Of a stretch of 64,000 nt of DNA, positions 55,201-64,000 are shown one piece after another. Location of the stretch: the NCBI GenBank assembly GCA_021272315.1, contig JAJSLI010000050.1, positions 1 through 64,000 of the forward strand. The letters are read 5' to 3'. The notes beneath the pieces are model-generated. The model was not told the origin of the DNA, did not search any database, and saw only the letters and a list, made by a program, of their open reading frames with translations. Position numbers and translations under genes: made by a program. This DNA is from Methylacidiphilales bacterium (GTDB lineage Bacteria; Verrucomicrobiota; Verrucomicrobiia; Methylacidiphilales; UBA1321). The first letter of the stretch is position 1; each line of letters opens with the position of its first letter.

Positions 55201-56535
55201 ATGATTTTTTGGCGCACGGCAACTGTCTGGCTGATAACAGCAACGATGGGAGTATTGGCACTCCGCGCAAATCCTGCGCTTTCATCCGCACCCCAGGTGG
55301 ACACGGGACCGGTTTCAATTCCAGACGTGCCGGGTACGGAACTGACGTGGGAGGATTGTGTCCGGCTGGCAACGGCGAACAATCCCGCGCTGCAATCGTC
55401 GCGGGAGGCGGTGTTGAACAGTGACGCGGTGCGGATGGGTGCCTATTCGGCGCTTTACCCACAGATCAGCGCCTCCTTCAGCGGCAACCGTTCCTACTCG
55501 GGACCGGGACTTTATTCGGAGAACAACTATTCGACTTCGTACACGGAGCAACTTTCGCTTTCGCAAACGATTTTCAACGGCTTTGCCACGAAGGGAAATA
55601 TCGATCAGGCGCGGGCTCAGTTGAACCTCGCCTTGGCAAGCCTGGACGAAGAGAAGGCGTCAACGAGCTACAACGTCAAGACGGCGTTTGCGAACCTGAT
55701 CTACGCGCAGAAACTGATGACAATCAGCCGCGACGTGGTCGATATCCGAGAAAAGGCGGCGCGGCTGGTCAGGCTGCTTTACGAAGGCGGCAGTGAAGAC
55801 AAAGGTAATATGTTGCTGGAGCAGGCCGAGCTCGACCAGGCGGTTTACAATTTGAACCAGGCGGAGCGGAACCTCGACCTGTCAAGCGTCCAACTGATGG
55901 AAATGATCGGCAAGGAGCTGCCGCAACCACTGGTGGCCGAGGGTGAATTAAAGACCAATCCCCTGACGGCAACGCCCGATTTCAAGCAACTGGCCGTGCA
56001 GACACCCACTTATTTCCAGCAGCGTGCCGAGGTGGATGCCTCAGCCGCGGGCATTACCATCGCCGACAGCGGCTGGTATCCGACGATTACGGCAACCGCC
56101 GCGGCGATGCGGAGCGATACACAGTTTCCACTCAAGGTTAACGGCTGGTCGGCCGGGTTTGCGGTCTCGTACCCGATTTTTCAGGGCGGCCAGACTTACT
56201 TCAACGTAAAGGCGGCAAACGCCGCGTTGCGCGAATCGCTCCAGAATCTCCGTTCAGGAACGGACCAGTCGGTGTCGACGCTGGCGGGGGATTTCAAGGG
56301 ACTGGTCGACTCGGCGGACAATGTCCGTATCCAGGATGAATTGCTGGAGGCGACGGCTCTACGTTACAAAATTGCCGAGCAAGATTACCGCAACGGCCTG
56401 ATGTCGTTCGAGGATTTTGATACGATCACGGGCAATTACGTCAGTCAACAAGAGGCCTATCTTTCCGCGGAGTTGAGCGCCGTGCTCGCGGAGGCAGCCT
56501 GGGAAGAGGCGCGAGGTTTGGGGGCCATTCCATGA
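55201..56535 (+). CDS. TolC family outer-membrane channel protein
   Basis: This 444-residue protein has a signal-like N-terminus (FWRTATVWLITATMGVLALRANPALSSA) and two OEP repeats: LTWEDCVRLATANNPALQSSREAV...SYNVKTAFANLIYAQKL, and ADSGWYPTITATAAAM...GFAVSYPIFQGGQTYFNVKAANAALRESL. Helices of about 60-70 residues form the trimeric tunnel. Start at ATG 55201 after GGAAG; the longer frame is unlikely. It is the first gene of a tripartite exporter, overlapping the adaptor by four bases (ATGA). Confidence 0.92.
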   Translation: MIFWRTATVWLITATMGVLALRANPALSSAPQVDTGPVSIPDVPGTELTWEDCVRLATANNPALQSSREAVLNSDAVRMGAYSALYPQISASFSGNRSYSGPGLYSENNYSTSYTEQLSLSQTIFNGFATKGNIDQARAQLNLALASLDEEKASTSYNVKTAFANLIYAQKLMTISRDVVDIREKAARLVRLLYEGGSEDKGNMLLEQAELDQAVYNLNQAERNLDLSSVQLMEMIGKELPQPLVAEGELKTNPLTATPDFKQLAVQTPTYFQQRAEVDASAAGITIADSGWYPTITATAAAMRSDTQFPLKVNGWSAGFAVSYPIFQGGQTYFNVKAANAALRESLQNLRSGTDQSVSTLAGDFKGLVDSADNVRIQDELLEATALRYKIAEQDYRNGLMSFEDFDTITGNYVSQQEAYLSAELSAVLAEAAWEEARGLGAIP

Positions 56536-57509
56536 AAAAAAGAATCAAAATAACCTGGAAACACCTGGCGATCTTCGGAGGCGTGCTTGCGCTGCTCATC
56601 GCCGCGATTTGGATCGTCGTGGTGTGGAACGAGGACCGCCCAAGCTACGAATACCTCCAGGTGGAACACGGGCCGATGCGGGTGACGTTGCGCGAAACGG
56701 CGGTGATTGAGCCAGAACACCGCCTCAATATTACTCCACCGATCCCAGGCCGGATCGATTCAGTGAACGTGGCCAACGGCGAGAGGGTAAAGCAGGGCCA
56801 GGTGCTGGCGTGGATCAGCTCGACGGACCGGGCAGCGTTGATGGATGCGGCCCGTGCGGCGGGTGGCAAGGAAATAGCTTACTGGGAAGACGTTTACAAG
56901 CCGGCGCCCTTGGTTGCACCGCTGGACGGACGCATCATCTCAACGGCAGTGGTACCGGGGCAGGTGGTTGTGGCGGCGCAGACGGTTTTTACCATGTCGG
57001 ACCATCTGATCGTGCAGGCCAGCGTGGACGAAACCGATCTTGATCACGTCTGGCTGGGACAGCCGGTGGACATCACCTTCGACAGTTTTTCCGACACCCG
57101 CCTGACCGGAAAGATCCACGAAATCGCGTTCGACTCGACGACGGTAAACAACGTGACCACCTATCTCGTGAATATCTTCCTCGATCACGATAAGGCACCC
57201 GATTACGTGCGCAGCGGCATCGACGCAAATGTGTTCCTGGTTATTTCCGACCGCAAGGATGTCCTTCGAGTGCCTACCGACGCCATCACGCCGGAGGGGG
57301 AGGTGCTGCTGGTGCCGGGTCCGAACCAGCCACTTGTACCCACAAAAATCCTGATGGGGAGCAGCGACGGGACCTGGACGGAGGTCCTGTCCGGAGTAAA
57401 CGAGGGGGATTGGATCGCCCGGCGCACGTTTGAAGTGAAAACTGTGGGTGCGGCTGCTTTTTCCAACGTGTCGGCCATGTTGAACGGGAAAAAGCCCCCA
57501 AAGAAATGA
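56532..57509 (+). CDS. Periplasmic adaptor (MacA/HlyD family), short hairpin variant
   Basis: This 325-residue protein has one N-terminal membrane helix (HLAIFGGVLALLIAAIWIVVVW), a lipoyl half (ITPPIPGRIDSVNVANGERVKQGQVLAWI), a very short stretch of about 30 residues where the alpha-hairpin normally is (DRAALMDAARAAGGKEIAYWEDVY), the second lipoyl half (PLVAPLDGRIISTAVVPGQVV), and the beta-barrel and membrane-proximal domains. MacA has a hairpin of 60 or more residues that meets TolC. It overlaps both neighbours by four bases, so the three are one operon. Confidence 0.88.
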   Translation: MKKRIKITWKHLAIFGGVLALLIAAIWIVVVWNEDRPSYEYLQVEHGPMRVTLRETAVIEPEHRLNITPPIPGRIDSVNVANGERVKQGQVLAWISSTDRAALMDAARAAGGKEIAYWEDVYKPAPLVAPLDGRIISTAVVPGQVVVAAQTVFTMSDHLIVQASVDETDLDHVWLGQPVDITFDSFSDTRLTGKIHEIAFDSTTVNNVTTYLVNIFLDHDKAPDYVRSGIDANVFLVISDRKDVLRVPTDAITPEGEVLLVPGPNQPLVPTKILMGSSDGTWTEVLSGVNEGDWIARRTFEVKTVGAAAFSNVSAMLNGKKPPKK

Positions 57510-59464
57510 TCGTTCTCGATAACGTTACCAAAACCTACCTGATGGGTGAAACCACCGTCGGGGCCCTGCGCGGTGTGTCGTTGCGGGTGGAGCAGGGCGA
57601 GTTCGTATCCCTGGTCGGAGCTTCAGGCTCAGGAAAGTCTACCCTTCTGCACGTGATCGGGCTGCTGGACCGTCCCGATAGCGGCACCCTCTCCATCAAC
57701 GGCCGGAACACGGCGGAACTGCCCGATGACGAGGTGGCAAGGCTCCGATCCGAGACAATTGGCTTTGTCTTCCAACAGTTTCACTTGCTCAAGAGGATGA
57801 CGGCGTCTGAAAATGTGGAGTTGCCTCTGATCTACGCGAAGGGGGACCGGCCCGGGGCGAATCCGGAGGACCTGCTGAAGCGGGTGGGGCTGGAGCGGCG
57901 ATCCGGGCACCGTCCGAATGAGCTTTCCGGCGGCCAACAGCAGCGGGTGGCGATTGCGCGGGCTTTGGTCAGACGTCCCCAGATCGTGCTGGCGGACGAG
58001 CCGACGGGAAATCTCGATTCACAAAGCGGCGCGGAAATCATGGCGCTGCTGCGGGAGCTTCACGCGCAGGGGTTAACGGTGATCCTGGTGACGCACGAGC
58101 CCTCCATCGCGGCTACCGCCGACCGGATGATTCGGGTGCATGACGGGGAGATCATCGAGGATGTGCGCAAGCCGGCTTCGGAATTGAAGCCGGCGCCATC
58201 CGCGGCTGCCCCGCTGCCCGGGTATGCCCTGACCGTGCGGAGACGATGGGACGTCATGCTCATCAATCTGGAACAGGCGGGGCGTGGACTTTGGTCGAAC
58301 AAGTTGCGCACGTGCCTGTCGGCGCTGGGCATCATCATCGGGGTGGCGGCGGTCATCGTCATGCTGGCACTCGGCAGCGCGGCACAGTTGACGGTGGACC
58401 GGCAGATCGAAGCACTGGGCTCAAATCGGCTGGTCATCGCGCCAAACCCGCAGAACACGTTGGGAGTGCGTCAGCAACCAGGCGCCGTAAGCCGGCTGAC
58501 CTTGGACGAGACCCTGCATATTGACGGGCGGATCGCGACGGTTGCAGCGGTTTCGGGCGAGGTAAGAGGGGGCGTGCAGGTGGTCTACGGGCACAATAAC
58601 GCGAGCACGACGCTTTTTGGGACGCTGCCGGGTTACCAGGAGATTTACAATTCAGCGCCGGTGTACGGACGTTTTTTCAGCCTCGATGAATGCCGGGTCC
58701 GGGCGCGGGTAGCGGTATTGGGGACAACGGTGTTGACGGAGCTCTTCGACAAGAGCGATCCAGTCGGGCAAACGATCCAGATCAATCACATCCCATTCAC
58801 TGTGATCGGGGTGCTACCGTCCAAGGGGTCCACCGGCGACACCGACACCGACGACCGGGTGGTGGTACCGCTGCAGACGGCGATGTTCCGCGTGCTGGGC
58901 AAAAAATATGTCGACTGGATCGACACCAGCGCGACAGAAACGGACACCGTGCCGGGCGCCCAGCAGGACCTGCTCGAACTGACACGGCAATGGCCGCACA
59001 TCCCAGGCGTGACGAACGACAGTTACCGGGTGATCAATCTTGCCGCCGTCGCGCAGGCCATGGGGGCGATCACCGAGGCCCTTTCCCTGATGCTGGCGAG
59101 CGTGGCGGCGATTTCTCTCGTGGTGGGCGGCATCGGGATCATGAACATCATGCTGGTTTCTGTGACCGAACGCACACGGGAGATCGGCTTGCGCAAGGCG
59201 CTCGGAGCGCGAGGCCGGGACATCAAGATGCAGTTCCTGATCGAATCGGTAACGCTATGCTTGAGTGGCGGTTTTATCGGCATTGCGCTGGGGTGGATGA
59301 TCTCGCTGGTCATTGGCTATTTCCAGGGCATCTGGTTGAACCCGACGCTGCTTTCGGTGTTGATCTCGTGCGGTTTTTCCGTGGGTGTGGGCGTCGGTTT
59401 CGGCTACTGGCCGGCGGTGCAAGCGTCGCGGCTCGATCCAATCGAAGCGCTGCGCTACGAGTAG
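57506..59464 (+). CDS. macB: MacB-type ABC transporter (ATPase fused to FtsX-like permease)
   Basis: This 652-residue protein has the ATPase first (Walker [16 protein letters not shown], signature [17 protein letters not shown], Walker [14 protein letters not shown], switch THEPS), then one helix, a large periplasmic domain (about 300-510) and three C-terminal helices ([53 protein letters not shown]). As in MacAB-TolC it would push periplasmic substrates (peptides, lipoprotein-linked or small molecules) to the outside. Substrate unknown. A methyltransferase gene follows by 80 bases. Confidence 0.92.
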   Translation: MIVLDNVTKTYLMGETTVGALRGVSLRVEQGEFVSLVGASGSGKSTLLHVIGLLDRPDSGTLSINGRNTAELPDDEVARLRSETIGFVFQQFHLLKRMTASENVELPLIYAKGDRPGANPEDLLKRVGLERRSGHRPNELSGGQQQRVAIARALVRRPQIVLADEPTGNLDSQSGAEIMALLRELHAQGLTVILVTHEPSIAATADRMIRVHDGEIIEDVRKPASELKPAPSAAAPLPGYALTVRRRWDVMLINLEQAGRGLWSNKLRTCLSALGIIIGVAAVIVMLALGSAAQLTVDRQIEALGSNRLVIAPNPQNTLGVRQQPGAVSRLTLDETLHIDGRIATVAAVSGEVRGGVQVVYGHNNASTTLFGTLPGYQEIYNSAPVYGRFFSLDECRVRARVAVLGTTVLTELFDKSDPVGQTIQINHIPFTVIGVLPSKGSTGDTDTDDRVVVPLQTAMFRVLGKKYVDWIDTSATETDTVPGAQQDLLELTRQWPHIPGVTNDSYRVINLAAVAQAMGAITEALSLMLASVAAISLVVGGIGIMNIMLVSVTERTREIGLRKALGARGRDIKMQFLIESVTLCLSGGFIGIALGWMISLVIGYFQGIWLNPTLLSVLISCGFSVGVGVGFGYWPAVQASRLDPIEALRYE

Positions 59465-59544
59465 CGCTGCGCAACGATTGCTTCCCTGCTGGGATTTCAT
59501 TTGAATCCGGCTATGATTCGGCGTTATCCGGAGACAACCCGATT

Positions 59545-60210
59545 ATGATGAAACGCGGCTACAAACGTCTCTTTTACTTTCTCAGCAGCCCCTTGCTGAA
59601 GGCAAACGGATTTTTCCATCGATGCTTCCGTGCTCCACGCCGCGGCTGCATCAAGGTGCAGCTTGGTCCCGGCAAGAGGAATTACCTCAAAGGCTGGATC
59701 AATGTTGATGCGAACATGTTCACCGGCAAATGCGACGTTTGGGCCGACCTTGACAACCCGCTCCCTTTTCCCGATTCCACCGTGGACGCCATTTATTCGC
59801 ATCACGTCATCGAGCATCTTGAAAATCCCGCTTTTCATTTTCGTGAAATCTACCGGGTGCTCAAGCCGGGGGGTATTTTCCGAATTGGCGGCCCGAATGG
59901 CGATGCAGCCCTACAAAAATTCATGGAACAAGACAGCGGCTGGTTTCCGGAATTCCCGGATAACCGCAAAAGTTTGGGGGGGCGCCTGGAAAACTTCGTC
60001 TGTTGTCGCGGCGAACACCTGACCATCTTAACCTATTCCTTTTTGGAGGAGATTGCGCTTCAGGCGGGCTTTCGGGAAATCCGGCAGTGCCGTCCGAAAA
60101 CCGAAACTTTCCACCGCGATTTCATTGACGAGGCTGTTTTGGCCTTGGAATGGGAATCCACCCCCGAATGTCCCCATACCCTTCTAGTGGAAGGTCAAAA
60201 ACCTTCCTGA
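59545..60210 (+). CDS. Class I SAM-dependent methyltransferase
   Basis: This 221-residue protein has the pattern of predicted methyltransferases that start with LGPGKRNYLKGWINVDANM (motif I), then DLDNPLPFPDSTVDAIYSHHVIEHLENPAFHFREIYRVLKPGGIFRIGGPNGD. Members modify sugars or aromatic groups. Start at ATG 59545 behind GGAGA (59530-59534); a second ATG follows directly. An apparent longer reading frame begins inside macB but the distance and the ribosome site argue for a separate start. Confidence 0.88.
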   Translation: MMKRGYKRLFYFLSSPLLKANGFFHRCFRAPRRGCIKVQLGPGKRNYLKGWINVDANMFTGKCDVWADLDNPLPFPDSTVDAIYSHHVIEHLENPAFHFREIYRVLKPGGIFRIGGPNGDAALQKFMEQDSGWFPEFPDNRKSLGGRLENFVCCRGEHLTILTYSFLEEIALQAGFREIRQCRPKTETFHRDFIDEAVLALEWESTPECPHTLLVEGQKPS

Positions 60211-60324
60211 AGCGGCCTTGAGGCAGAGGGAGTTGCAGAGCGGCAGCTCCCGCGTCGGCAGGATGTCGGCCAGAAACAAAAAACCCCGGCCAGCTACCTG
60301 GAATTAACGGTTGCCCGCCAACCG

Positions 60325-60396
60325 TGCGGAGTGAGGGGATCGAACCCCCGACCTTGTCCGTGTAAAGGACCTGCTCTACCGCTAAGCTAACTCCGC
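60325..60396 (-). tRNA. tRNA-Val (UAC anticodon)
   Basis: The acceptor is GCGGAGT/ACTCCGC with discriminator A. The D-arm is GCTT/GAGC. The anticodon loop is TTTACAC (anticodon TAC). The T-arm is GGGGG-TTCGATC-CCCTC. In the anticodon stem GGTCC/GGACA the outermost pair is G-A. The 3' CCA is not encoded. A short stem (CCAG/CTGG) with GGGG and a T-run follows at about 60275-60300 on the minus strand, possibly its terminator. Confidence 0.93.
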
Positions 60397-60559
60397 AATA
60401 CCCAGCCGGCGGTGCATCTTACGCCCTCGCCAACTTGCGAGGCAAGCCATTCAAAAGTGGCGTCCGTGGTGCCATTGGAAGATACCGCCAACTGGAAGAG
60501 CCCCCTTAGCGGCTTTTTGGCGCTACTGCGCCTATGGGTGGCGTGAGGAGCCCGTCCAC

Positions 60560-61840
60560 TCAGGGCGAGTTGAACGACTGCGGCGGCGAGAAGGTGGTCG
60601 CATTCTCGCCCGCCGCCGGGGGCAGCCAGAGATGCAAGAGCAGGCGAAAGACCGTCCCCTTATTGAATTTGCCGCCGTAATAGGTGGTTCCGTAGAGGTT
60701 GCCATCGTGGCCGGGGATCAGCGAATTGGGAATCGTGCCGAGATGGTTGCCGCTGGTGCCCGTGAAGGAGACGAGCGTGGTGAGCGATCCGTCGGCGGTG
60801 ACGCGGAACACCGTGCCGTTGGCATGTTCGCCACCGGTGGAAGTCGTGCCGCAGAAGTTGACGCCGCTCCACTGCACCGTGCTGGCCTTGATCCATTGAT
60901 TTTCCCAAAGACGTTCGAAGTAAAAATAGCCGTCGCTCCACTGGATCAACCCCGAGTTGGGATTGGCACCGTCGGGGCCCTCGAAGGAATAAACCGTGGT
61001 AAGAACCCCCTGCGGAGTCAGGCTGAAAACGGTGCCTTTCTGGTATTTGCCGCCATTTAAGGCTGTACCGTAAAAGTTGCCATCGCTGAGCTGGGACAGC
61101 TCGGACTGTGGATTTGCCCCATTATCGCCGGTGAACGAGATCAGGATCACAAATTGCGGATCGGGATCGTACTTGAACGCCGTGCCGAGGTCCTTCGCCC
61201 CCCCCTTGTACGTCGTCCCATAAAAATTACCGTCCGTGCCGCAGCACAATCCACCGGGGTTGCTCCCGTTGGCCCCGTTGAAAGTGATCAGCGCCGTCAC
61301 CTTTCCATGCGGAGTCACGCTGAAAAGCACTCCCTTGTCCGCAGCGCCGCCGGCAAAAGTCGTACCGTAAAAATTGCCGTCCTTACCCAGCAATAATCCC
61401 GACTTCGGATAAGCCCCGTTCGATCCATTGAAAGCGACGATCGTCTTCAGCTTGCCGTCGGACGTCATGCAAAAAATGGTTCCCTTGCCATCCGGGCCGC
61501 CCGAATGGGTCGTCCCATAAAAATTTCCATCAGGCCCTTCGACCAGCCCCGAAATCGGATTCGCGCCGTTGGAGCCGTCGAAGGATATAACGGTCTGCAA
61601 CGGCTGGTTAAGCGGCACCTCAAAGATCGTACCCTTGTCATACTTGCCACCAGTGTAGGTCGTCCCGTAAAAATTGCCGTGTTCGTCCTGGAGAATATAG
61701 CCGGGGTAGGCCCCGTTGGTCCCCGTAAAAGTAGCCAGCGTCTCGAGGGTTTCCTCAGCGCGAAGGCTCTGAGTCGCCACGAAGGCCCCCAGAAAGGCCA
61801 GCGTACCCCAGCGACTTATTTTAAACCGTTTGATATTCAT
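60560..61840 (-). CDS. GloVer-repeat (choice-of-anchor) secreted protein
   Basis: This 426-residue protein has a signal peptide (MNIKRFKISRWGTLAFLGAFVATQSLRA) followed by about nine Gloeo/Verruco repeats of roughly 40 residues with the core DGNFYGTTYxGGxxxKGTxFxVTPxGxLTTLxSFxGxNGANPxSGL. Each repeat is a beta blade; the whole is probably a propeller. Family members occur in Gloeobacter and Verrucomicrobiota and are secreted; function unknown. Repeat 7 is disrupted (YFERLWENQWIKASTVQW inserted). Start at ATG 61840; the longer frame to 61927 is unlikely. Confidence 0.9.
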   Translation of the reverse strand: MNIKRFKISRWGTLAFLGAFVATQSLRAEETLETLATFTGTNGAYPGYILQDEHGNFYGTTYTGGKYDKGTIFEVPLNQPLQTVISFDGSNGANPISGLVEGPDGNFYGTTHSGGPDGKGTIFCMTSDGKLKTIVAFNGSNGAYPKSGLLLGKDGNFYGTTFAGGAADKGVLFSVTPHGKVTALITFNGANGSNPGGLCCGTDGNFYGTTYKGGAKDLGTAFKYDPDPQFVILISFTGDNGANPQSELSQLSDGNFYGTALNGGKYQKGTVFSLTPQGVLTTVYSFEGPDGANPNSGLIQWSDGYFYFERLWENQWIKASTVQWSGVNFCGTTSTGGEHANGTVFRVTADGSLTTLVSFTGTSGNHLGTIPNSLIPGHDGNLYGTTYYGGKFNKGTVFRLLLHLWLPPAAGENATTFSPPQSFNSP

Positions 61841-61991
61841 GATTGAGGGGTGATCCTGAACAAAGCAATAGACGTTACACGGAAGCAACTCAACAAAAAA
61901 GCAGCAAAAGAATGTTGGACAAAACAAAAGAAGTCAATTTATTTACACGGCTGACGTATTTTCTTTAAAATTTAATTTAGGTACCGGTTTC

Positions 61992-62006
61992 CACTATCTA
62001 ATAGTG
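61992..62006. promoter_or_regulatory. CACTAT dyad between the GloVer gene and the export operon
   Basis: CACTAT-CTA-ATAGTG is a perfect 6-3-6 dyad in the AT-rich 289-bp divergent gap. It lies 124 bases before the barrel gene on the plus strand and 152 bases from the GloVer start on the other side. It may be an operator for either; nothing else in the gap looks coding. Confidence 0.4.
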
Positions 62007-62129
62007 TCATAAAAATTCGTTTGCCTTTAAAAGGATGCTGGTTAGTGTTCGTTTCGCAGGTAGGCAAAAGTGAGGAGAAAGCGGTTCTTGTGCCTGCTTG
62101 GGCCAAAAGTTGCTAACAGTCTTTCGTCC

Positions 62130-63419
62130 GTGAAAAAAATACTCTTTATTCTCAGCCTCGCCGTCGCGCTTTCGCCCGACGCGCTCAGGGCACAAGAGCT
62201 TCCGCGCCCTTCGATGGCGCAGGAAACGGAGCCTCGCACGCTGCCAACGGACTACAACATGAAGGTGGGGCCGGTGTTGCTCAACTTCAACAGTTCCCTC
62301 GAAGCCGACTACGTTGACAACGTTGCCTTGTCCAATACGGGGGCCCAATCGGACTTCGAGCTCACTCCGGAAGTCGGCGTGGGCTTCTCCTGGCCTATAA
62401 CGGAAACGAATACTTTATCTCTCGGAACTTCACTGGGATATACCGCCTACATGATCCATCCCCAATACGACACGGGTAATCTTTTGGTATCTCCCAACTC
62501 ACGACTGGCCTTCGATGTTTACACGGGTAATTTCAAATTCGACTTTCACGACGTGTTTTCCTTCCAGCAGGACCCGGTCAATGAAGCCGCCTTCAGCAAC
62601 ATTGTGAATTTTGGCCGATTTGAAAATGACGCGGGCGTAAGTGTCCTTTGGGACCTGAACCGGGTCGTGCTCAATCTCAACTACGACCACATCAATTTCA
62701 TTTCGACCCAGTTGCAAACGGTCAATGGAAACAACCTCCCCGACCCCGATCTGCTCGACTATTCCGCCGACCAAGTCTCGGCTGCGGCCGATGTCCATAT
62801 GAGTTCCACGCTCAGCGGCGGAGTCGAGGGCGTCGTTTCCCAACGCACCTACGACAACTACACGGGCGACTACGATACCTGGAGCGTTGGACCGTTCATG
62901 AAGGTCCAGGTGACGCAACACATCAAGGTGGAAGCCTCAGGCGGATTTGAAAACGTCGATTCCCCGAACAATTTTGCGGGGCCGGGCCAGATCTTACCCT
63001 CCAACGTGATCCAACCAGGATCGAGCGGCGGCAGCACCGACAGCTACTACTTCGACGTGACCGTCGACCATGAACTCAACAAGTATTATCTGCAACGCTT
63101 CTCCATCGGCCATGATGTCGTCCTCGGCATTCTGGGCGAACAAGACGACACGTCCTACGTGAATTACACATCGAGCTGGCATGTCAACCGCGACCTCAAC
63201 CTCGCCCTGAACCTCTCCTATCAGGACGTCAGCGAAGTGGGCGGCCTGGTGAACGTTTCCTCGTACAATTACCTCTCCGCCGGGGTTCAGGCGAACTTCC
63301 CGGTGACCAGGAGCCTTTCGGGAGCCTTGTTCTACCAATTGTCCGACAAATTTGCGACGCAATCGGACCAAAGCTACCAACAAAACAAGGTTGGACTGCT
63401 TCTCACCTACCATTATTGA
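62130..63419 (+). CDS. Outer-membrane beta-barrel protein of an exopolysaccharide export operon
   Basis: This 429-residue protein starts at GTG 62130 (KKILFILSLAVALSPDALRAQ signal peptide), then has amphipathic beta strands with alternating Tyr/Leu (SLGTSLGYTAYMIHPQYD, VGPFMKVQVTQHIKVEASGGF, LALNLSYQDVSE) and the aromatic end LLLTYHY, typical of a barrel with about 18 or more strands. The sequence resembles outer-membrane proteins found before Wza-like genes in Verrucomicrobiota. It is followed by the Wza-like gene after 7 bases. A GTG at 62070 is the alternative start. Confidence 0.75.
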   Translation: MKKILFILSLAVALSPDALRAQELPRPSMAQETEPRTLPTDYNMKVGPVLLNFNSSLEADYVDNVALSNTGAQSDFELTPEVGVGFSWPITETNTLSLGTSLGYTAYMIHPQYDTGNLLVSPNSRLAFDVYTGNFKFDFHDVFSFQQDPVNEAAFSNIVNFGRFENDAGVSVLWDLNRVVLNLNYDHINFISTQLQTVNGNNLPDPDLLDYSADQVSAAADVHMSSTLSGGVEGVVSQRTYDNYTGDYDTWSVGPFMKVQVTQHIKVEASGGFENVDSPNNFAGPGQILPSNVIQPGSSGGSTDSYYFDVTVDHELNKYYLQRFSIGHDVVLGILGEQDDTSYVNYTSSWHVNRDLNLALNLSYQDVSEVGGLVNVSSYNYLSAGVQANFPVTRSLSGALFYQLSDKFATQSDQSYQQNKVGLLLTYHY

Positions 63420-63426
63420 TGAATTG

Positions 63427-64000
63427 ATGAATCACGCGCTTTCCAAGGGGATTGCTTCCTTCTTCTGCGCTGCCATCCTGCTCGCACCACCTGAAGTGCG
63501 GGCCCAAACCAACTCCGCATCCGATGCGAGCTATCCGCCCCCGGGTACCGACAGCCCCAGTACGGCATCGCTGATCAACTCGATGGATGCGCTCAACGAC
63601 ACGACCAAACTGGGCAATAGTGACCGCGTCAGCTACCGGGTGATCGAGGAGCACAAAGACCCGATCATGCTGATGGTGACCGATTCGGGTGAACTGGAAA
63701 TTCCGCTGCTGGGCCGTTATCCTGCCGCGGGCAAAACCTGCAAGCAACTCGCCTACGAACTCAAGCCCCTGTTGGAAAAGGACTATTTTTACAAGGCCAC
63801 GGTGATCGTCGGCCTTGACATTCTGAGCACCCGCCCGCTGGGCAAAGTCTACATCATGGGCCAAGTCCACTCGCAGGGGGCCATCGATATCCCGGCCGAT
63901 GGAACCCTCACTGTCAGCCGCGCCATCCTCATGGACGGTGGTCTGGCGGATTTTGCCGACCGGCGCAAGGTCAAGCTCATGCACAAGAAAACAGATGGAA
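63427..64000 (+). CDS. Wza-like polysaccharide export protein, N-terminal part (cut by window edge)
   Basis: From ATG 63427 the frame runs to the right edge without a stop (191 codons). Residues 1-30 are a signal peptide (IASFFCAAILLAPPEVRAQ). The poly-export domain follows (RVSYRVIEEHKDPIMLMVTDSGELEIPLLGRYPAAGKTCKQLAYELKPLLEKDYFYKATVIVGL) and the start of an SLBB domain (VYIMGQVHSQGAIDIPADGTLTVSRAILMDGGLADFADRRKV). It would form the outer-membrane pore for capsule or exopolysaccharide. No lipoprotein Cys is visible. The previous gene ends 7 bases upstream. Confidence 0.9.
   Translation, partial: MNHALSKGIASFFCAAILLAPPEVRAQTNSASDASYPPPGTDSPSTASLINSMDALNDTTKLGNSDRVSYRVIEEHKDPIMLMVTDSGELEIPLLGRYPAAGKTCKQLAYELKPLLEKDYFYKATVIVGLDILSTRPLGKVYIMGQVHSQGAIDIPADGTLTVSRAILMDGGLADFADRRKVKLMHKKTDG

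Noticed and set aside
58690-59544. N-terminal extension of the methyltransferase at 59545
   Set aside because: The upstream part of this open frame lies inside macB in another frame; the ATG at 59545 with GGAGA upstream starts the conserved protein.

Overview
The window reads as a piece of a chromosome of a Verrucomicrobiota bacterium of moderately high GC. The evidence is the gene content: a four-gene prepilin-like set resembling the 'Verru_Chthon' cassettes, a protein built of Gloeo/Verruco (GloVer) repeats, an autotransporter-type beta-strand repeat protein, a DUF1800/DUF1501 pair, an S24-family LexA, and many structured intergenic repeats. No rRNA, CRISPR array, phage block or plasmid function is visible. 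Genus cannot be decided from the sequence alone. Both tRNAs lack an encoded CCA end.

Layout. 1-9.3 kb: a very large secreted beta-repeat protein (cut by the left edge), divergent from the prepilin-like cassette (order B-C-A-D). The two divergent units carry the same 14-bp box in the same relative orientation. 9.4-12.1 kb: housekeeping genes (infA, yajQ, an EVE-domain gene, an LprI-like gene, an FHA gene) and tRNA-Thr. 12.2-17.9 kb: an esterase/SMP-30 fusion next to a lactate-permease-family transporter, small secreted or coiled-coil proteins, and lexA with dyads over its promoter. 17.9-25 kb: a UroD-like and phytanoyl-CoA-dioxygenase-like pair divergent from an AraC regulator, a HAD phosphatase, two toxin-antitoxin pairs (Phd/MazF-like, HicBA) and dihydroorotase. 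25-31 kb: a one-carbon operon (MetV-MetF-like reductase, LigM-like tetrahydrofolate-dependent demethylase, PurU deformylase) divergent from an AraC regulator with a candidate operator, followed by a ferritin-like protein. 31-34 kb: DUF1800 and Tat-exported DUF1501 proteins. 34-40.3 kb: BlaI-type repressor, structured hairpin repeats, and a 1744-residue M56 (BlaR1-type) membrane metallopeptidase whose C-terminal part is a giant ankyrin array. 40.4-44.2 kb: a 296-bp inverted-repeat element, aconitase, and a patch of mobile-element debris. 44.2-54.8 kb: envelope and glycan genes (methyltransferase, GT2, polytopic membrane protein, MsbA-like exporter), a protein fusing degenerate receiver, kinase and SUMF1 domains, and a membrane-TPR protein with a recent internal duplication. 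55.2-60.2 kb: a TolC/adaptor/MacB tripartite exporter plus a methyltransferase. 60.3-64 kb: tRNA-Val, the GloVer-repeat protein, and the start of an exopolysaccharide export operon (beta-barrel plus Wza-like protein, cut by the right edge).

How the parts work together (inference). The LigM-like enzyme would move a methyl group from a methoxylated aromatic or similar donor to tetrahydrofolate, MetVF would oxidise methyl-THF, and PurU would release formate and regenerate THF. The BlaI/M56 pair is a de-repression switch, but with an ankyrin sensor in place of the usual penicillin-binding domain. The strongest candidates for something undescribed are the M56-ankyrin sensor (34.3-40.3 kb), the triple-degenerate receiver/kinase/SUMF1 protein (50.3-52.3 kb), the co-regulated giant repeat protein plus prepilin cassette (0-9.3 kb), and the 296-bp inverted-repeat element (40.4-40.7 kb).
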